Shown: positions 42,302 through 52,329 of the stretch, in pieces
Layout: each line of letters begins with the position of its first letter
Position numbering within the stretch: position 1 is the first letter of the stretch
Assembly: GCF_022829585.1 (NCBI RefSeq)
Contig: NZ_JAKSYC010000066.1
Location: forward strand, 1-56,922
DNA length: 56,922 nt
Origin: Methylobacterium sp. J-026
GTDB taxonomy: Bacteria; Pseudomonadota; Alphaproteobacteria; Rhizobiales; Beijerinckiaceae
Reading direction: 5' to 3'
Program-made: the position numbers and the translations under genes
The notes under the pieces: generated by a model
Databases searched by the model: none
Told to the model about the DNA's origin: nothing
Seen by the model: the letters and a program-made list of their open reading frames with translations, nothing else

Positions 42302-43615
42302 ATGAGCTTCGACGACGTCAAAGACGACACGCGCGAAGGCGAGATCGTGACGTTCGGCGCACCGACGAGGAGCGAGCTGCGGCGGAGTGCGGAGACGATC
42401 CGCCCGGTCCCGGCCGATCGGAGCGCCCGGGCCCTGGCCGCCTCGATTCGACGGCGCCTGGACTGGACCCGCCTGCCGGGCCTGCGCCCGCGCCAGGAGG
42501 ACACGTCGACCTACGGCTCGCGGATCGTCCGCCGCGTCAGCCTGTTCGTCCTGCTGCCGACCCTCGTGATCGGGCTGTACCTGTTCGGCTTCGCCTCCGA
42601 CCAATACGTCGCCGAGGCCCAGTTCGCGGTCCGCGGCAACGTCGAGCCGATGGAGAACATCGCGCTCGGCCAGTACACCAACCTGATCCAGAAGCATAAC
42701 AGCCAGGATAGCTTCATCGTCCGCGACTATATCGGCAGCCAGACGATGGTCGAGGCGCTGGAGAAGAGCATCGGCCTGTCGACGATGTTCTCCCGCCGCC
42801 AGGCCGATTTCTGGACGCGGTTGAATCCGAATGGCCCGATTGAGGATCTCACCAAGTACTGGCGCAGGCAGGTCGATGCGCATATCGACTCGATCTCGGG
42901 CGTGATCCGTCTGACGGTCCGGGCCTTCACCCCCGAGGACGCCCTGACGATCTCCCGCGCCGTGGTGGCGCGTTCCGAGGCGCTGATCAACGACATCTCG
43001 AAGCGGGCGCAGGCCGACATGGTCGCCCAGGCCCAGGCCGATGCCACCACCGCCCAGGAGCGCCTGCGCAAGGCCCACCTCGCGCTGCAGCTCTTCCGCA
43101 ATCAGTGGGGCGTGATCGATCCGGTCAAGACGGCCGAGGGGACGCTGGCCACCCTGACGCTCCTGCGGAAGGACAAGCTCAAGGCGGAGAACGACCTGCA
43201 GATCCTGCGCGGCTCCAGCCTGGACGAGCGCTCGCGCTCGATCCAGATCCTCGTCGCCAATCTCGCGGCCATCGACCAGCAGATGAAGACCCTGCAGGAC
43301 GAGCTGACGAGTGCGGCAGGCGCCGCGGGCGGCGGTTCGAACCTGACCGAGGCCCTGCTCCAGTACGAGGGCTTGCTCGTGGAGCGGACCATCGCCGAGA
43401 AGCTGGAGGAATCGGCGAACATGCTGCTCGACCGCGCGCGGGTCTCGGCCAGCAAGCAGCACATCTTCCTGGCGACCTTCGTGCCGCCGGTCCTGCCGAC
43501 CGACAGCCTCTACCCGGAGCGGGGTCACACGCTGATCGTGTCGTTCTTCTGCTTCCTGGTGATCTGGAGCTCGTCCTCGCTCCTGCTGGCGGGCATCCGC
43601 GACCAGCGTATGTAG
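42302..43615 (+). CDS. KpsE/CtrB-like polysaccharide export inner-membrane protein
   Basis: 437 residues of the PCP-3 (capsule export) group. One membrane helix at about 79-97 (SLFVLLPTLVIGLYLFGF), a long periplasmic region with coiled-coil heptads (about 225-400), then a C-terminal helix VSFFCFLVIWSSSSLLLAG ending near 428. The partners (outer-membrane Wza/KpsD, ABC transporter) are not in the window. It is divergent from the ferredoxin gene and upstream of a small hypothetical gene. Likely part of surface-glycan export. Confidence 0.85.
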   Translation: MSFDDVKDDTREGEIVTFGAPTRSELRRSAETIRPVPADRSARALAASIRRRLDWTRLPGLRPRQEDTSTYGSRIVRRVSLFVLLPTLVIGLYLFGFASDQYVAEAQFAVRGNVEPMENIALGQYTNLIQKHNSQDSFIVRDYIGSQTMVEALEKSIGLSTMFSRRQADFWTRLNPNGPIEDLTKYWRRQVDAHIDSISGVIRLTVRAFTPEDALTISRAVVARSEALINDISKRAQADMVAQAQADATTAQERLRKAHLALQLFRNQWGVIDPVKTAEGTLATLTLLRKDKLKAENDLQILRGSSLDERSRSIQILVANLAAIDQQMKTLQDELTSAAGAAGGGSNLTEALLQYEGLLVERTIAEKLEESANMLLDRARVSASKQHIFLATFVPPVLPTDSLYPERGHTLIVSFFCFLVIWSSSSLLLAGIRDQRM

Positions 43616-43798
43616 GTCGCCGCGCGCAACAGGCCGGATGTCGGAACCGGCACGAGGCGCGGGCTTTCAGGTTCGCATCGTGCCGAAAGCCGTCGGCCAC
43701 CTTTGAGGATGATGCGCGAGCCTCTGGATCCCGCACGGCGCGGTCTATAGAGGGTGGCGGCGCCCGTGCCCTGCTGGAAGAGCGAAGTCTAACGGTCC

Positions 43799-44083
43799 AT
43801 GTCGGATTTCTCCGATCTCGTCGCGAAGGCGATCCAGCCGTCGATGACCCGGGCGGAGCGTGAGGCGGTCTACACCGTCGTGCGGCAGGCCGTGCTCCGC
43901 CTCCAGGAGCGGGAGGCGTTCCCGCCGGAGGACCCGCGCGTCGCGCTGCAGCGCCACCTCGTCGAGGAGACGATCCGCGACGTCGAGAGCGACGTCGCCC
44001 GCTATGAATCGCTGCGCAAGCTCGACGCCGCCTTCGCGGCCCAGAACGAGGCCAACCGCGCCGAGCAGGCCGGGCGCCGCTGA
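43799..44083 (+). CDS. Hypothetical protein, 94 residues
   Basis: Acidic, mostly helical protein (AEREAVYTVVRQAVLRLQEREAF and EETIRDVESDVARYESLRKLD). No signal peptide, membrane segment, cysteine or known motif. ATG at 43799 has no perfect ribosome site but composition and helix content look like a real gene. It is convergent with flbD (78 bases apart). Confidence 0.6.
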   Translation: MSDFSDLVAKAIQPSMTRAEREAVYTVVRQAVLRLQEREAFPPEDPRVALQRHLVEETIRDVESDVARYESLRKLDAAFAAQNEANRAEQAGRR

Positions 44084-44161
44084 AGCAGCGTCGCGACAGC
44101 CAGTCACCGGCTCTCGGAGAAGGATGATGCCCGCCTGCGCCGCGTCACCCGGCCCGGCCGC

Positions 44162-45520
<1,359 letters not shown>

Positions 45521-45581
45521 GGTTCGTCCCTCTCAACCATCGTGGCGCGGACAGCCCCCCGGCGTCCGTGCCGAAAACAGA

Positions 45582-45914
45582 TCACTCGCCCTTGACGATC
45601 TCGGTCATCGTCACCCCGAGCCGGTCCTCGACGAGGACGACCTCGCCGCGGGCGACCAGCCGGTTGTTGACGAACACGTCGATCGCCTCGCCGACCTTCC
45701 GGTCGAGCTCCAGCACGGCGCCGGGCGCCATCCGGAGCAGGTCGCCGATCGGCATCCGGGCGGAGCCCAGCACCGCCGAGACCATCACCGGCACGTCGAA
45801 GAGCTGCTCCAGGTCGGCGGCGGTCTTCGGGGTGGTCGGCGCGTCGCGGATCGAGCCCGCCGCGTAGTCGGGATCATTCTCGCCGAGCTGGGGCAGGCTG
45901 AAATCGTCGGACAT
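45582..45914 (-). CDS. fliN: Flagellar motor switch protein FliN
   Basis: 110 residues. The SpoA (FliMN_C) domain occupies about residues 38-110: LFDVPVMVSAVLGSARMPIGDLLRMAPGAVLELDRKVGEAIDVFVNNRLVARGEVVLVEDRLGV matches the surface-patch and dimer core, split here by family motifs such as DLLRMAPG and NNRLVARGEV. Part of the C-ring; binds FliH and CheY-type regulators. 10 bases after fliH. Confidence 0.93.
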   Translation of the reverse strand: MSDDFSLPQLGENDPDYAAGSIRDAPTTPKTAADLEQLFDVPVMVSAVLGSARMPIGDLLRMAPGAVLELDRKVGEAIDVFVNNRLVARGEVVLVEDRLGVTMTEIVKGE

Positions 45915-45924
45915 CGGGAATCCT

Positions 45925-46536
45925 TCACGGGCGCGTCGGGAGGCCGAGGGCGTCCAGCACCGCCGCCTCGATGCGGGCACGCTCCCGCACGATGCCGCCG
46001 TCGGCCCACTCGATGCGGGCATCGCCCGCCGCCATGTCGGGGTCGCCAAGCACGACGAGGCGGCCTTCGTAGCCGCGCTCGCGCGCCAGACGCTTCATCA
46101 GGGTCTCGGCCTCCTCGACGAGGCTGTCATGGACCCGCACCACCAGGTGGGGCACGCCGCGCAGGTGCTGGAGCGCGGCGCGCGCCGCCTCGCCGATGCC
46201 GGCGAGCGGGGCGGCCTCCAGGGCGTCGCCCGCGACCTTCCGGGCGATCAGCACGGCCACCTCGACGGCCTGCGCCTCACGCTCGGCATCGCGCGCGTCG
46301 GCCTGGGCGATCAGGCCCGCGGCGGCGAGGGCCAGGCGGGTCATGGCGTCGGCGAGCCGGCCCTGGACCTGCGCCTCGGCCTGGATCCGTCCGTCCTGGA
46401 GGCCGCGGGCATGGGCCTCGGCCTCGGCGCGCAGGGCGGCCTCGGTGGCGCGCAGCGCATCCGCGCTCGGACGCGCGCTGCGGAAATCCGTCTCGAACAG
46501 GAACGGCTTCGCGCTCCGGGACGCTTGGGCGCTCAA
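45925..46536 (-). CDS. fliH: Flagellar FliH-like export regulator
   Basis: 203 residues. A long Ala/Glu/Arg-rich helical N-terminal half (about 25-110) and a C-terminal globular part with VVRVHDSLVEEAETLMKRLA and IEWADGGIVRERARIEAAVLDAL, the pattern of FliH/HrpE-type proteins that regulate the FliI ATPase. Identification rests largely on position between fliG and fliN, and on size. ATG overlaps the fliG stop by 4 bases. FliI itself is not in the window. Confidence 0.8.
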   Translation of the reverse strand: MSAQASRSAKPFLFETDFRSARPSADALRATEAALRAEAEAHARGLQDGRIQAEAQVQGRLADAMTRLALAAAGLIAQADARDAEREAQAVEVAVLIARKVAGDALEAAPLAGIGEAARAALQHLRGVPHLVVRVHDSLVEEAETLMKRLARERGYEGRLVVLGDPDMAAGDARIEWADGGIVRERARIEAAVLDALGLPTRP

Positions 46537-47579
46537 TAGACCAGCTCCTCCTCGGCGCTATTCTTGGCGATCATGATCTCGCCCTTCTCGGCGAGGTCCT
46601 TGGCGATCTCGGTCATCTTGGCCTGCGCCTCGTCGACCTCCTTGAGGCGGACGGGGCCGAGGGAGGCCATCTCGTCCGTGAGGTTCTTGGCCGCGCGGGT
46701 CGACATCTGCTTCATGAAGAAGGCCCGGGTCGGCTCGTTGGCGCCCTTGAGCGCCCGGCACAGGGTCTCGTTGTCGATCGCGCGCATCAGGGTCTGGACG
46801 CTGCCCGGATCGAGCTTGAGCAGATCCTCGAAGGTGAACATCAGCTCGCGGATGCGCTTGGCCGAGCCGCGATTCGCCTGATCGAGGGCAGCGAGGAAAC
46901 GCCCCTCCGTCTGCCGGTCGAAGGCGTTGAACACGTCGGCCATCATCTCGTGGGCGTCGCGGCGCTGGGTCTGGGCGATGGTGGACACGAACTCGACCCG
47001 CAGGGTCTCCTCGATGTGGCGCAGGGCCTCCTTCTGGACCGTCTCCATGCGCAACATGCGGTTGAGGCAATCGATGGCGAAATCCTCGGGCAGGATGGTC
47101 AGCACCTTGGCGGCGTAGTCGGCGCGCACCCGCGAGAGCACCACCGCGACGGTCTGCGGGTACTCGTTGCGCAGGAACGAGGCGAGGATCTCCGGGTCGA
47201 CCTGGGCGATAGAGGCCCAGACGCGCTTGCCGGACGCGCCCTTGATCTCCGCCATGATCAGCGAGACCTGGTCGCTGGGGAAGATCTTCAGGAGCAGCGC
47301 CTCGGTTCGCTCGAAGTTCGACGAGATGCCGCCGCTGTTGCCGAGCTTGGTCACGAACTCGATGATCAGCCGCTCGACGGTCTGCACCTCCAGCGTGCCG
47401 AGCTGGACCATCGCGTGGCTGACCTTCTTGACCTCCTCCTCCTCCAGCATCTGCCAGATCGGCGCACCTTCCTCCTCGCCGAGCATCAGCAGGAGCGCGG
47501 CCGCGCGCTGCGGACCGGGCATCGTCGCGAAGGAGTCGCCGCCCACATTCGCCAGGGTATTCGCCAGACCTGCCGCCAT
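46533..47579 (-). CDS. fliG: Flagellar motor switch protein FliG
   Basis: 348 residues with the three FliG domains. The C-terminal torque region carries the charged helix with RIRELMFTFEDLL and the following LDPGSVQTLMRAID, and the middle domain has the EHPQ-like segment (EYPQTVAVVLSRVRADYAAKVL). It binds FliF at its N-terminus. GAGGAACG precedes the ATG. 18 bases after fliF. Confidence 0.95.
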   Translation of the reverse strand: MAAGLANTLANVGGDSFATMPGPQRAAALLLMLGEEEGAPIWQMLEEEEVKKVSHAMVQLGTLEVQTVERLIIEFVTKLGNSGGISSNFERTEALLLKIFPSDQVSLIMAEIKGASGKRVWASIAQVDPEILASFLRNEYPQTVAVVLSRVRADYAAKVLTILPEDFAIDCLNRMLRMETVQKEALRHIEETLRVEFVSTIAQTQRRDAHEMMADVFNAFDRQTEGRFLAALDQANRGSAKRIRELMFTFEDLLKLDPGSVQTLMRAIDNETLCRALKGANEPTRAFFMKQMSTRAAKNLTDEMASLGPVRLKEVDEAQAKMTEIAKDLAEKGEIMIAKNSAEEELVY

Positions 47580-47597
47580 CGTCCGTTCCTCGACGCC

Positions 47598-49232
47598 TTA
47601 CTCTTCCTGGATCCAGCCGCGCAGCACCTCGACGGTCTCGGACGGGCTCGCCCGGACCATGTCGACCACGCGCTGGACGGTCTCGGCCTGGACCTGGCCG
47701 TTGATCTTGGCGAACTCCATCAGCCGGGCGGTGGGGTTGTCCCGCTCCACCACCGTGATGGTCCCCGCCCCGGCGCCCGTGATCGCCGCGGCGTCGAGTG
47801 CGCCTCCCATCCCGGGCCCGGCCAGGGACGGCGCGGCCGGCATGGGTGCCAGCACCTGCCGTATCAGCGGGCGCACCACGGTGAGCAGGACGATCAGGGT
47901 CAGGAGCGCCAGCACGGCGAGTTCGGCCATGCGCAGCACGTCCTCCTTGGTGGGGGTGAGCAGTGCCTGCATCAGCGTCGGCTCGGCGAATTGCGGCACG
48001 CTCGGGGCCTCCGCGAAGCGCAGATTCACCACCTCGATCTGGTCGCCGCGCGCCTTGTCGAAGCCGACCGCGCTGCGCACCAGGGCGGTGATCCGCTCGA
48101 TCTCGGCCGGAGCCCGGGGGGTGTAGGCCTGCTTGCCGTCGGCCGCCGTCGCGTAGACGCCGTCGACCACCACCGCCACCGACAGGCGCTTGATCCGGCC
48201 CCCCTCGGCGATCTCCGTCTTGGTGACCTTGGAGATCTCGTAGTTCGTGGTCTCCTCGTTCTTGTTCGTGGCGTCCTTGGGGGCAGGCGCCTTGTCGGCG
48301 CCGTTGGCGCCGGGCAGCTCGTTGCCGACGCTCACCTGCCCGTCGGCATTGCCGGTGAGCGCCGATTCGGTCCGGGTCTGCGCAGACCGCACCACCCGGC
48401 TCTCGGGGTCGAAGGTCTCGGAGCGGCTCTCGATCCGGTTGAGATCGAGTTCGGCATTGACCTGGACCCGGGCGCGCCCCGGCCCGACGATGCCGGCGAC
48501 CACGTCCTCGATCTGGCCGCGCAGGCGCCGTTCCAGGGTGACCTGCCGGTCCTCGTAGCCGCTGGCGCCGTCGGATTCGGCATCCCGGGCGCCGTCGGCC
48601 AGCAGCCGGCCGCGCTCGTCGACGATCGAGACCCGTTCGGGCTTCAGGCCCTCCACCGCCGAGGCGGCGAGGTGGCGGATGGCCCGCACCTGCCCGGCAT
48701 CGAGGTCGCCCATCAGCTTCAGCACGATGGCGGCGCTGGGGTTCTCGCGGTCCCGCTCGAACAGGCGGCGCTCCGGCAGGACCAGGTGGACGCGGGCCGC
48801 CTGGACCCGGCCGATCGCCCGGATCGAGCGGGCGAGCTCGCCCTCCAGGGCGCGCAGGTGGTTCACGTTCTGCACGAAATTGGTGGACGAGAACGCGTCC
48901 CCCTTGTCGAAGATCTCGTAGCCCACCCCGCCCTGGGTCGGCAGGCCCTTACCGGCCAGGTCCATGCGCAGCTTGGCGAGGTCGGCCCGGGGCGCCATGA
49001 TCGTCTGGCCCGTGTCGCCCCGGGTCTCGTAGCGGATGCCGCGGCTGTCGAGTTCGCGGACCACGGCGCTGGAATCCTGCATCGACAGGTCCGAGAACAG
49101 CACGCCCATGTCCGGGCGCGAGACCCGCAGGATGATGAAGGCGAAGAAGCCGATGAGCGTCAGCGTCACCGCCGCCATGGCGGCGATGCGGGCCGGTCCG
49201 AACTTCGTAACGAGATCGAGGACCGGCTTCAC
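47598..49232 (-). CDS. fliF: Flagellar MS-ring protein FliF
   Basis: 544 residues. First membrane helix about 17-36 (IAAMAAVTLTLIGFFAFIIL), then the secretin-like ring domains (LFSDLSMQDSSAVVRELDSRGIRYETR, GVGYEIFDKGDAFSSTNFVQNVNHLRALEGELARSI), a second membrane helix near 430-455 and the FliG-binding C-terminus (EFAKINGQVQAETVQRVVDMVRASP). GTG start. Founds the fliF-fliG-fliH-fliN-flbD run. A CtrA-like box is 74-88 bases upstream. Confidence 0.95.
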   Translation of the reverse strand: MKPVLDLVTKFGPARIAAMAAVTLTLIGFFAFIILRVSRPDMGVLFSDLSMQDSSAVVRELDSRGIRYETRGDTGQTIMAPRADLAKLRMDLAGKGLPTQGGVGYEIFDKGDAFSSTNFVQNVNHLRALEGELARSIRAIGRVQAARVHLVLPERRLFERDRENPSAAIVLKLMGDLDAGQVRAIRHLAASAVEGLKPERVSIVDERGRLLADGARDAESDGASGYEDRQVTLERRLRGQIEDVVAGIVGPGRARVQVNAELDLNRIESRSETFDPESRVVRSAQTRTESALTGNADGQVSVGNELPGANGADKAPAPKDATNKNEETTNYEISKVTKTEIAEGGRIKRLSVAVVVDGVYATAADGKQAYTPRAPAEIERITALVRSAVGFDKARGDQIEVVNLRFAEAPSVPQFAEPTLMQALLTPTKEDVLRMAELAVLALLTLIVLLTVVRPLIRQVLAPMPAAPSLAGPGMGGALDAAAITGAGAGTITVVERDNPTARLMEFAKINGQVQAETVQRVVDMVRASPSETVEVLRGWIQEE

Positions 49233-49305
49233 GGGCGGATTCGCTGCACTCTGAACGCGAGGCGGTCCCTGGCGGCCCGCTCGGCAGAAATTGCCCAGGC
49301 CGTGG

Positions 49306-49320
49306 TTAGCGGGCCGTTAA
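49306..49320. promoter_or_regulatory. CtrA-box-like element upstream of fliF
   Basis: Read on the fliF strand it is TTAA-CGGCCCG-CTAA, one base off TTAA-N7-TTAA, 74-88 bases upstream of the fliF start. A GATTC (GANTC type) lies at 49238-49242, next to the start codon. In Caulobacter fliF is under CtrA and FlbD control, so the position is meaningful. Confidence 0.5.
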
Positions 49321-49362
49321 TGCCGGGGCTCGCGGACGCACGAAGGGGTCTCCGAAACGCCG

Positions 49363-49395
49363 CGAAGCCGCGCCCGGGACCGGGACACGGCTTCG
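49363..49395 (-). terminator. Hairpin between sciP and fliF
   Basis: CGAAGCCG (49363-49370) and CGGCTTCG (49388-49395) form an 8-bp stem around a 17-base loop that contains a further CCCGG/CCGGG pair. It lies 57 bases beyond the sciP stop and may limit read-through into fliF. Confidence 0.4.
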
Positions 49396-49452
49396 TGATG
49401 TTTCGGGACCGGCGGGCACGGGCGTTCGGTTCCATCCCCGCCGCCGCCGGGA

Positions 49453-49728
49453 TCAGTGCCGGTAGTGCTGGATCCGCGTGGTCCGGAGGCCGGCCAGACC
49501 GTGCTGGTCGATGGAGAACTGCCAGCTCAGGAATTCCTCGGTCGTCAGGGTATAGCGCTTGCACGCCTCCTCCAGGCTGAGGAGGCCGCCGCGCACCGCG
49601 GCCACGACCTCGGCCTTGCGGCGTATCACCCAGCGGCGGGTGCTCGGGGGCGGAAGGTCCGCAATGGTGAGGGGGCTGCCGTCGGGCCCGATGACATACT
49701 TCACTCTCGGGCGGCTAGGTTCGGTCAT
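49453..49728 (-). CDS. sciP: SciP, CtrA inhibitor (DUF1153)
   Basis: 91 residues. YVIGPDGSPLTIADLPPP, RRWVIRRKAEVVAAVRGGLLS and LEEACKRYTLTTEEFLSWQ form the family-specific helix-turn-helix; I recognise it as SciP/DUF1153 with high certainty. In Caulobacter SciP binds CtrA and blocks its activation of flagellar and other G1-phase genes. ATG at 49728 begins this conserved protein. It lies between flgD and fliF and has its own 91-base promoter region, in which a CtrA-like box and three GANTC sites occur. Confidence 0.95.
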   Translation of the reverse strand: MTEPSRPRVKYVIGPDGSPLTIADLPPPSTRRWVIRRKAEVVAAVRGGLLSLEEACKRYTLTTEEFLSWQFSIDQHGLAGLRTTRIQHYRH

Positions 49729-49758
49729 GATACGCTCTACACTCGACTGACCTGTCGA

Positions 49759-49818
49759 GAGTCCAAGGTACTTGCGCCCGCTTAAGAGATGTTGAAGCGA
49801 GTCACTCGGATGTGATTC
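49759..49818. promoter_or_regulatory. Three GANTC (CcrM-type) sites upstream of sciP
   Basis: GAGTC at 49759-49763, GAGTC at 49799-49803 and GATTC at 49814-49818 are packed into 60 bases, much denser than a G/C-rich background would give. GANTC is the methylation target of CcrM in alphaproteobacteria, where promoter methylation state times cell-cycle genes. Confidence 0.55.
49782..49796. promoter_or_regulatory. CtrA-box-like element in the sciP promoter
   Basis: TTAA-GAGATGT-TGAA, one base from TTAA-N7-TTAA; on the sciP strand it reads TTCA-N7-TTAA. It starts 54 bases upstream of the sciP ATG, between the first and second GANTC sites. In Caulobacter sciP is itself a CtrA-dependent gene, which makes this a likely feedback site. 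Confidence 0.5.
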
Positions 49819-49819
49819 G

Positions 49820-50506
49820 TTAAGTGCCACTTGTGGACAACCCGATCGTCTGCACGCTGGACAGGGGCACTTTCTGCGAGCCGATCGACAGGACCGGGGA
49901 AGTTCCGCTGAGATCGACTTCGTCCACCGTCCCCGACAGGCTGGTGTCGACGGCGACGTTGGCGCCCGTGGCATCGGTCGCCGCGACCTTGATCGAGTAG
50001 TTCCCATTGGCTGCCGTCAGCCCGGCCGAAGTCTTGCCGTTCCACGTGTAGGACTGGCTTCCGGCGGCGAGGGAGGTGGTCTGGGTGGCCACCACGTTGC
50101 TGTTCGAATCCAGGATCGTGATCACCGCCTTCGAGGCCGCCCGGGCGGGCGTCAGGCTCCAGGAGGCCGAGCCGCCGGCGAGCTGGGAGGTGCTGCCGTC
50201 TGCCGTGACGGTCTTGCCGATATAGCTGGTGGCCGAGGCGGAACTGGCCGACTGCGACGCGGTCAGGATGTTGTCGAGTCGGTCGTTGGTCTTGAGCTGC
50301 TGCTCGACGCCGGCGAACTGCACCAGCTGCTGCGTGAACTGGTTGGTGTCCATCGGATCGAGCGGGTTCTGGTTCTTGAGCTGCGTTGTCAGCAGCGTCA
50401 GGAACTGCGTGAAATTGCTCGCGATCTCGGTGGCGTTTGCGCCGCCGCTCGACGCCGTGTTGGTCGTGGCCGCCGTGCTCGTGAGGCTGGATATGCCGCT
50501 GGACAT
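49820..50506 (-). CDS. flgD: Flagellar hook-capping protein FlgD
   Basis: 228 residues. The conserved N-terminal block FTQFLTLLTTQLKNQNPLDPMDTNQFTQQLVQFAGVEQQLKTN is split here into FLTLLTTQLKNQNPLDP and QQLVQFAGVEQQ, diagnostic of FlgD. A tudor/FnIII-like beta region follows. AGGAGAG precedes the ATG at 50506. Minus strand, 104 bases after fliK, and so likely transcribed from the fliK promoter. Confidence 0.94.
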   Translation of the reverse strand: MSSGISSLTSTAATTNTASSGGANATEIASNFTQFLTLLTTQLKNQNPLDPMDTNQFTQQLVQFAGVEQQLKTNDRLDNILTASQSASSASATSYIGKTVTADGSTSQLAGGSASWSLTPARAASKAVITILDSNSNVVATQTTSLAAGSQSYTWNGKTSAGLTAANGNYSIKVAATDATGANVAVDTSLSGTVDEVDLSGTSPVLSIGSQKVPLSSVQTIGLSTSGT

Positions 50507-50610
50507 GCCGTTCTCTCCTGTGCCGTGCCTGAGCGCTGGGCCCGGGCGCGATGATTCCGTGTCGATCCGCGAGGCGCGCCGGGCCGGCATCCGCCGCCCG
50601 GCCCGATGCC

Positions 50611-52212
50611 CTAGATCCTGATGTCGAGGCCGCCGTAGCCGCGCAGCCACCGGGTCGGGGCGGTCTCCTGCGGGGCCTCCGCCTGATCCCGGGTCCAGCC
50701 TGCCGAACCGCCCTGGGGGGAGCCGCCGGACCGGCCGTCGCCGCCGCCGCCGTTGCTCTGGGCGCTGCCGTCGCCCCGCAGCGACAGGTTGAGCCCGCCG
50801 GCCGACGGGTCGAGACCGGCCTGGGACAGGGCCTGCTGCAGCTGGCCGGCGTCGCGCTGAAGCAGCGCCAGGGTTTCCGGCCGGTCGACCACCAAGTGGG
50901 TCGTGACCGTGCCGCGGGCCTTGTCGATCTCCAGCTTGACGTCGATCCGCCCGAGCTCGATGGGATCGAGGCGGATCTGGAACTCGTTCGACCCGTTGAG
51001 CGAGCGCAGGCCGATGGCCATCGGCACCTGTCCGATGGGGATGGGGGGATCGGTCGGGGCGGGCGCCGCGTTCGGCGTGGTCGCGCTCGCGACCTGCGCG
51101 GCGTTGGTCGTTCCGACGGATGCCGCGGGCAATCCACCTGCAGAGGACGGGGCCGGGGACGGGGCCGTCGCCTGCGCCGCGCCCCCACTCTGACCGGCAT
51201 CGGCCAGGGCGGCCAGGAAGTCCTTGCCGGGGCCGGAGGCGGCGGATGCGGGATCGCCCGCGCCGGTGGCAACGGCCCCGACCGCGGCACTCGGATCGAG
51301 CTGCCCGGATCCTGCGGCATTGACGAGAGCTTTCGCCCCGGTGCCCGCCCGGGCGATTCCCGAAACTCCCGTGGACTGCGCGGCGGCGGCCTCCACCGGG
51401 CCCGCAGCGGGCGTCGCCGTCCCGGATAGTGTCGCCCCGGCGCCGGCCGGGGTCGCGACACCCTTGGCGCCTATCTCCCCAGACCCGGATGCCTGGTCCC
51501 CGGACGCGACGGCCGCCGTGCCGGCCGGGCCGCCGCCCTTGGACAGCGCCGCGAGAAGGGTCAGCAACGTGGCGGCGGGGTTGGAGCCTGCGGCCTGTGC
51601 GGCGGGATCGGATTGCGGGGTCTGCACGGCCGGTTCGGTCCGGGCGGACATGTCGGTGCCCGCGGCCGGGGCGTCGGCTGCGGGATTCGCCGCGGCCGTC
51701 CCGGATTGCTCTGCGGCGGGATCGGTCTTCGCAGTCTTCGACAAAGCGGGATCGGTCTGCGCCTGCGCGCTCGAAGGCGCCCTCGGCGAGGCGGCCTCGG
51801 ACGTCTTCGGGTGCGGGCCCGAATCGGCCGGGGGCTCTTGCGGGCGGGGGGCGTCGGCGGCCTGTGCGGACGCGTCCGACGACTTGGCGGCAACCGGCCG
51901 CCGGTCCGCGGCCCGGGTATCGGCCCGCACCGCGGCGTCCCGTGCCCGCTCGGCGGCCGCGCGGGAGGCGTCGGCCTCGTCGCGCTGGGCGGTCTGGCGA
52001 GCCCGCCCGGTATCGGTCGCGTCCCGCTGGCTGGCCGCGCGGGCCTGCGCCGCCGCGGCAGCGTCCCGGGTCCGGGCCTCGGTCAGGGCCGCGCCGAACC
52101 GGTCCTGCGACGAGTCACCGGCCCGGGCCGCGACCCCCGCCGCGTCCCAGCCCGTCCGCGTGGACGGAGCCCACGCGGTGACATTCAACCGATCCGCCGC
52201 ACCGCTCGCCAT
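50611..52212 (-). CDS. fliK: Hook-length control protein FliK
   Basis: 533 residues. The N-terminal and middle parts are low-complexity (Ala, Pro, Ser, Thr, Gln), as in other FliK rulers; the C-terminal Flg_hook domain is clear: LDPIELGRIDVKLEIDKARG, THLVVDRPETLALLQRDAGQLQQAL and LNLSLRGDG. ATG at 52212 with GAGAGGAA upstream is preferred over a start at 52254. First gene of the fliK-flgD unit, behind a sigma-54-type promoter. Confidence 0.92.
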   Translation of the reverse strand: MASGAADRLNVTAWAPSTRTGWDAAGVAARAGDSSQDRFGAALTEARTRDAAAAAQARAASQRDATDTGRARQTAQRDEADASRAAAERARDAAVRADTRAADRRPVAAKSSDASAQAADAPRPQEPPADSGPHPKTSEAASPRAPSSAQAQTDPALSKTAKTDPAAEQSGTAAANPAADAPAAGTDMSARTEPAVQTPQSDPAAQAAGSNPAATLLTLLAALSKGGGPAGTAAVASGDQASGSGEIGAKGVATPAGAGATLSGTATPAAGPVEAAAAQSTGVSGIARAGTGAKALVNAAGSGQLDPSAAVGAVATGAGDPASAASGPGKDFLAALADAGQSGGAAQATAPSPAPSSAGGLPAASVGTTNAAQVASATTPNAAPAPTDPPIPIGQVPMAIGLRSLNGSNEFQIRLDPIELGRIDVKLEIDKARGTVTTHLVVDRPETLALLQRDAGQLQQALSQAGLDPSAGGLNLSLRGDGSAQSNGGGGDGRSGGSPQGGSAGWTRDQAEAPQETAPTRWLRGYGGLDIRI

Positions 52213-52238
52213 GCCGGGTTCCTCTCGGATCCGATGCA

Positions 52239-52253
52239 GCAAGGCGCGCGCCA
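52239..52253 (-). promoter_or_regulatory. Sigma-54-type promoter of fliK
   Basis: On the minus strand TGGCGCGCGCCTTGC matches the -24/-12 consensus TGGCACG-N4-TTGC in all but one base, with the exact spacing of GG and GC. Transcription would start near 52227, giving a leader of about 15 bases, mostly the ribosome-binding site GAGAGGAA. Confidence 0.65.
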
Positions 52254-52329
52254 CCGGCGCGGTGGGGCCAAGGCACTGAGAACACGGCGTTTCTCTCGCT
52301 GTCGGCGCGCCGCGATGCGGCCGAAGCTG

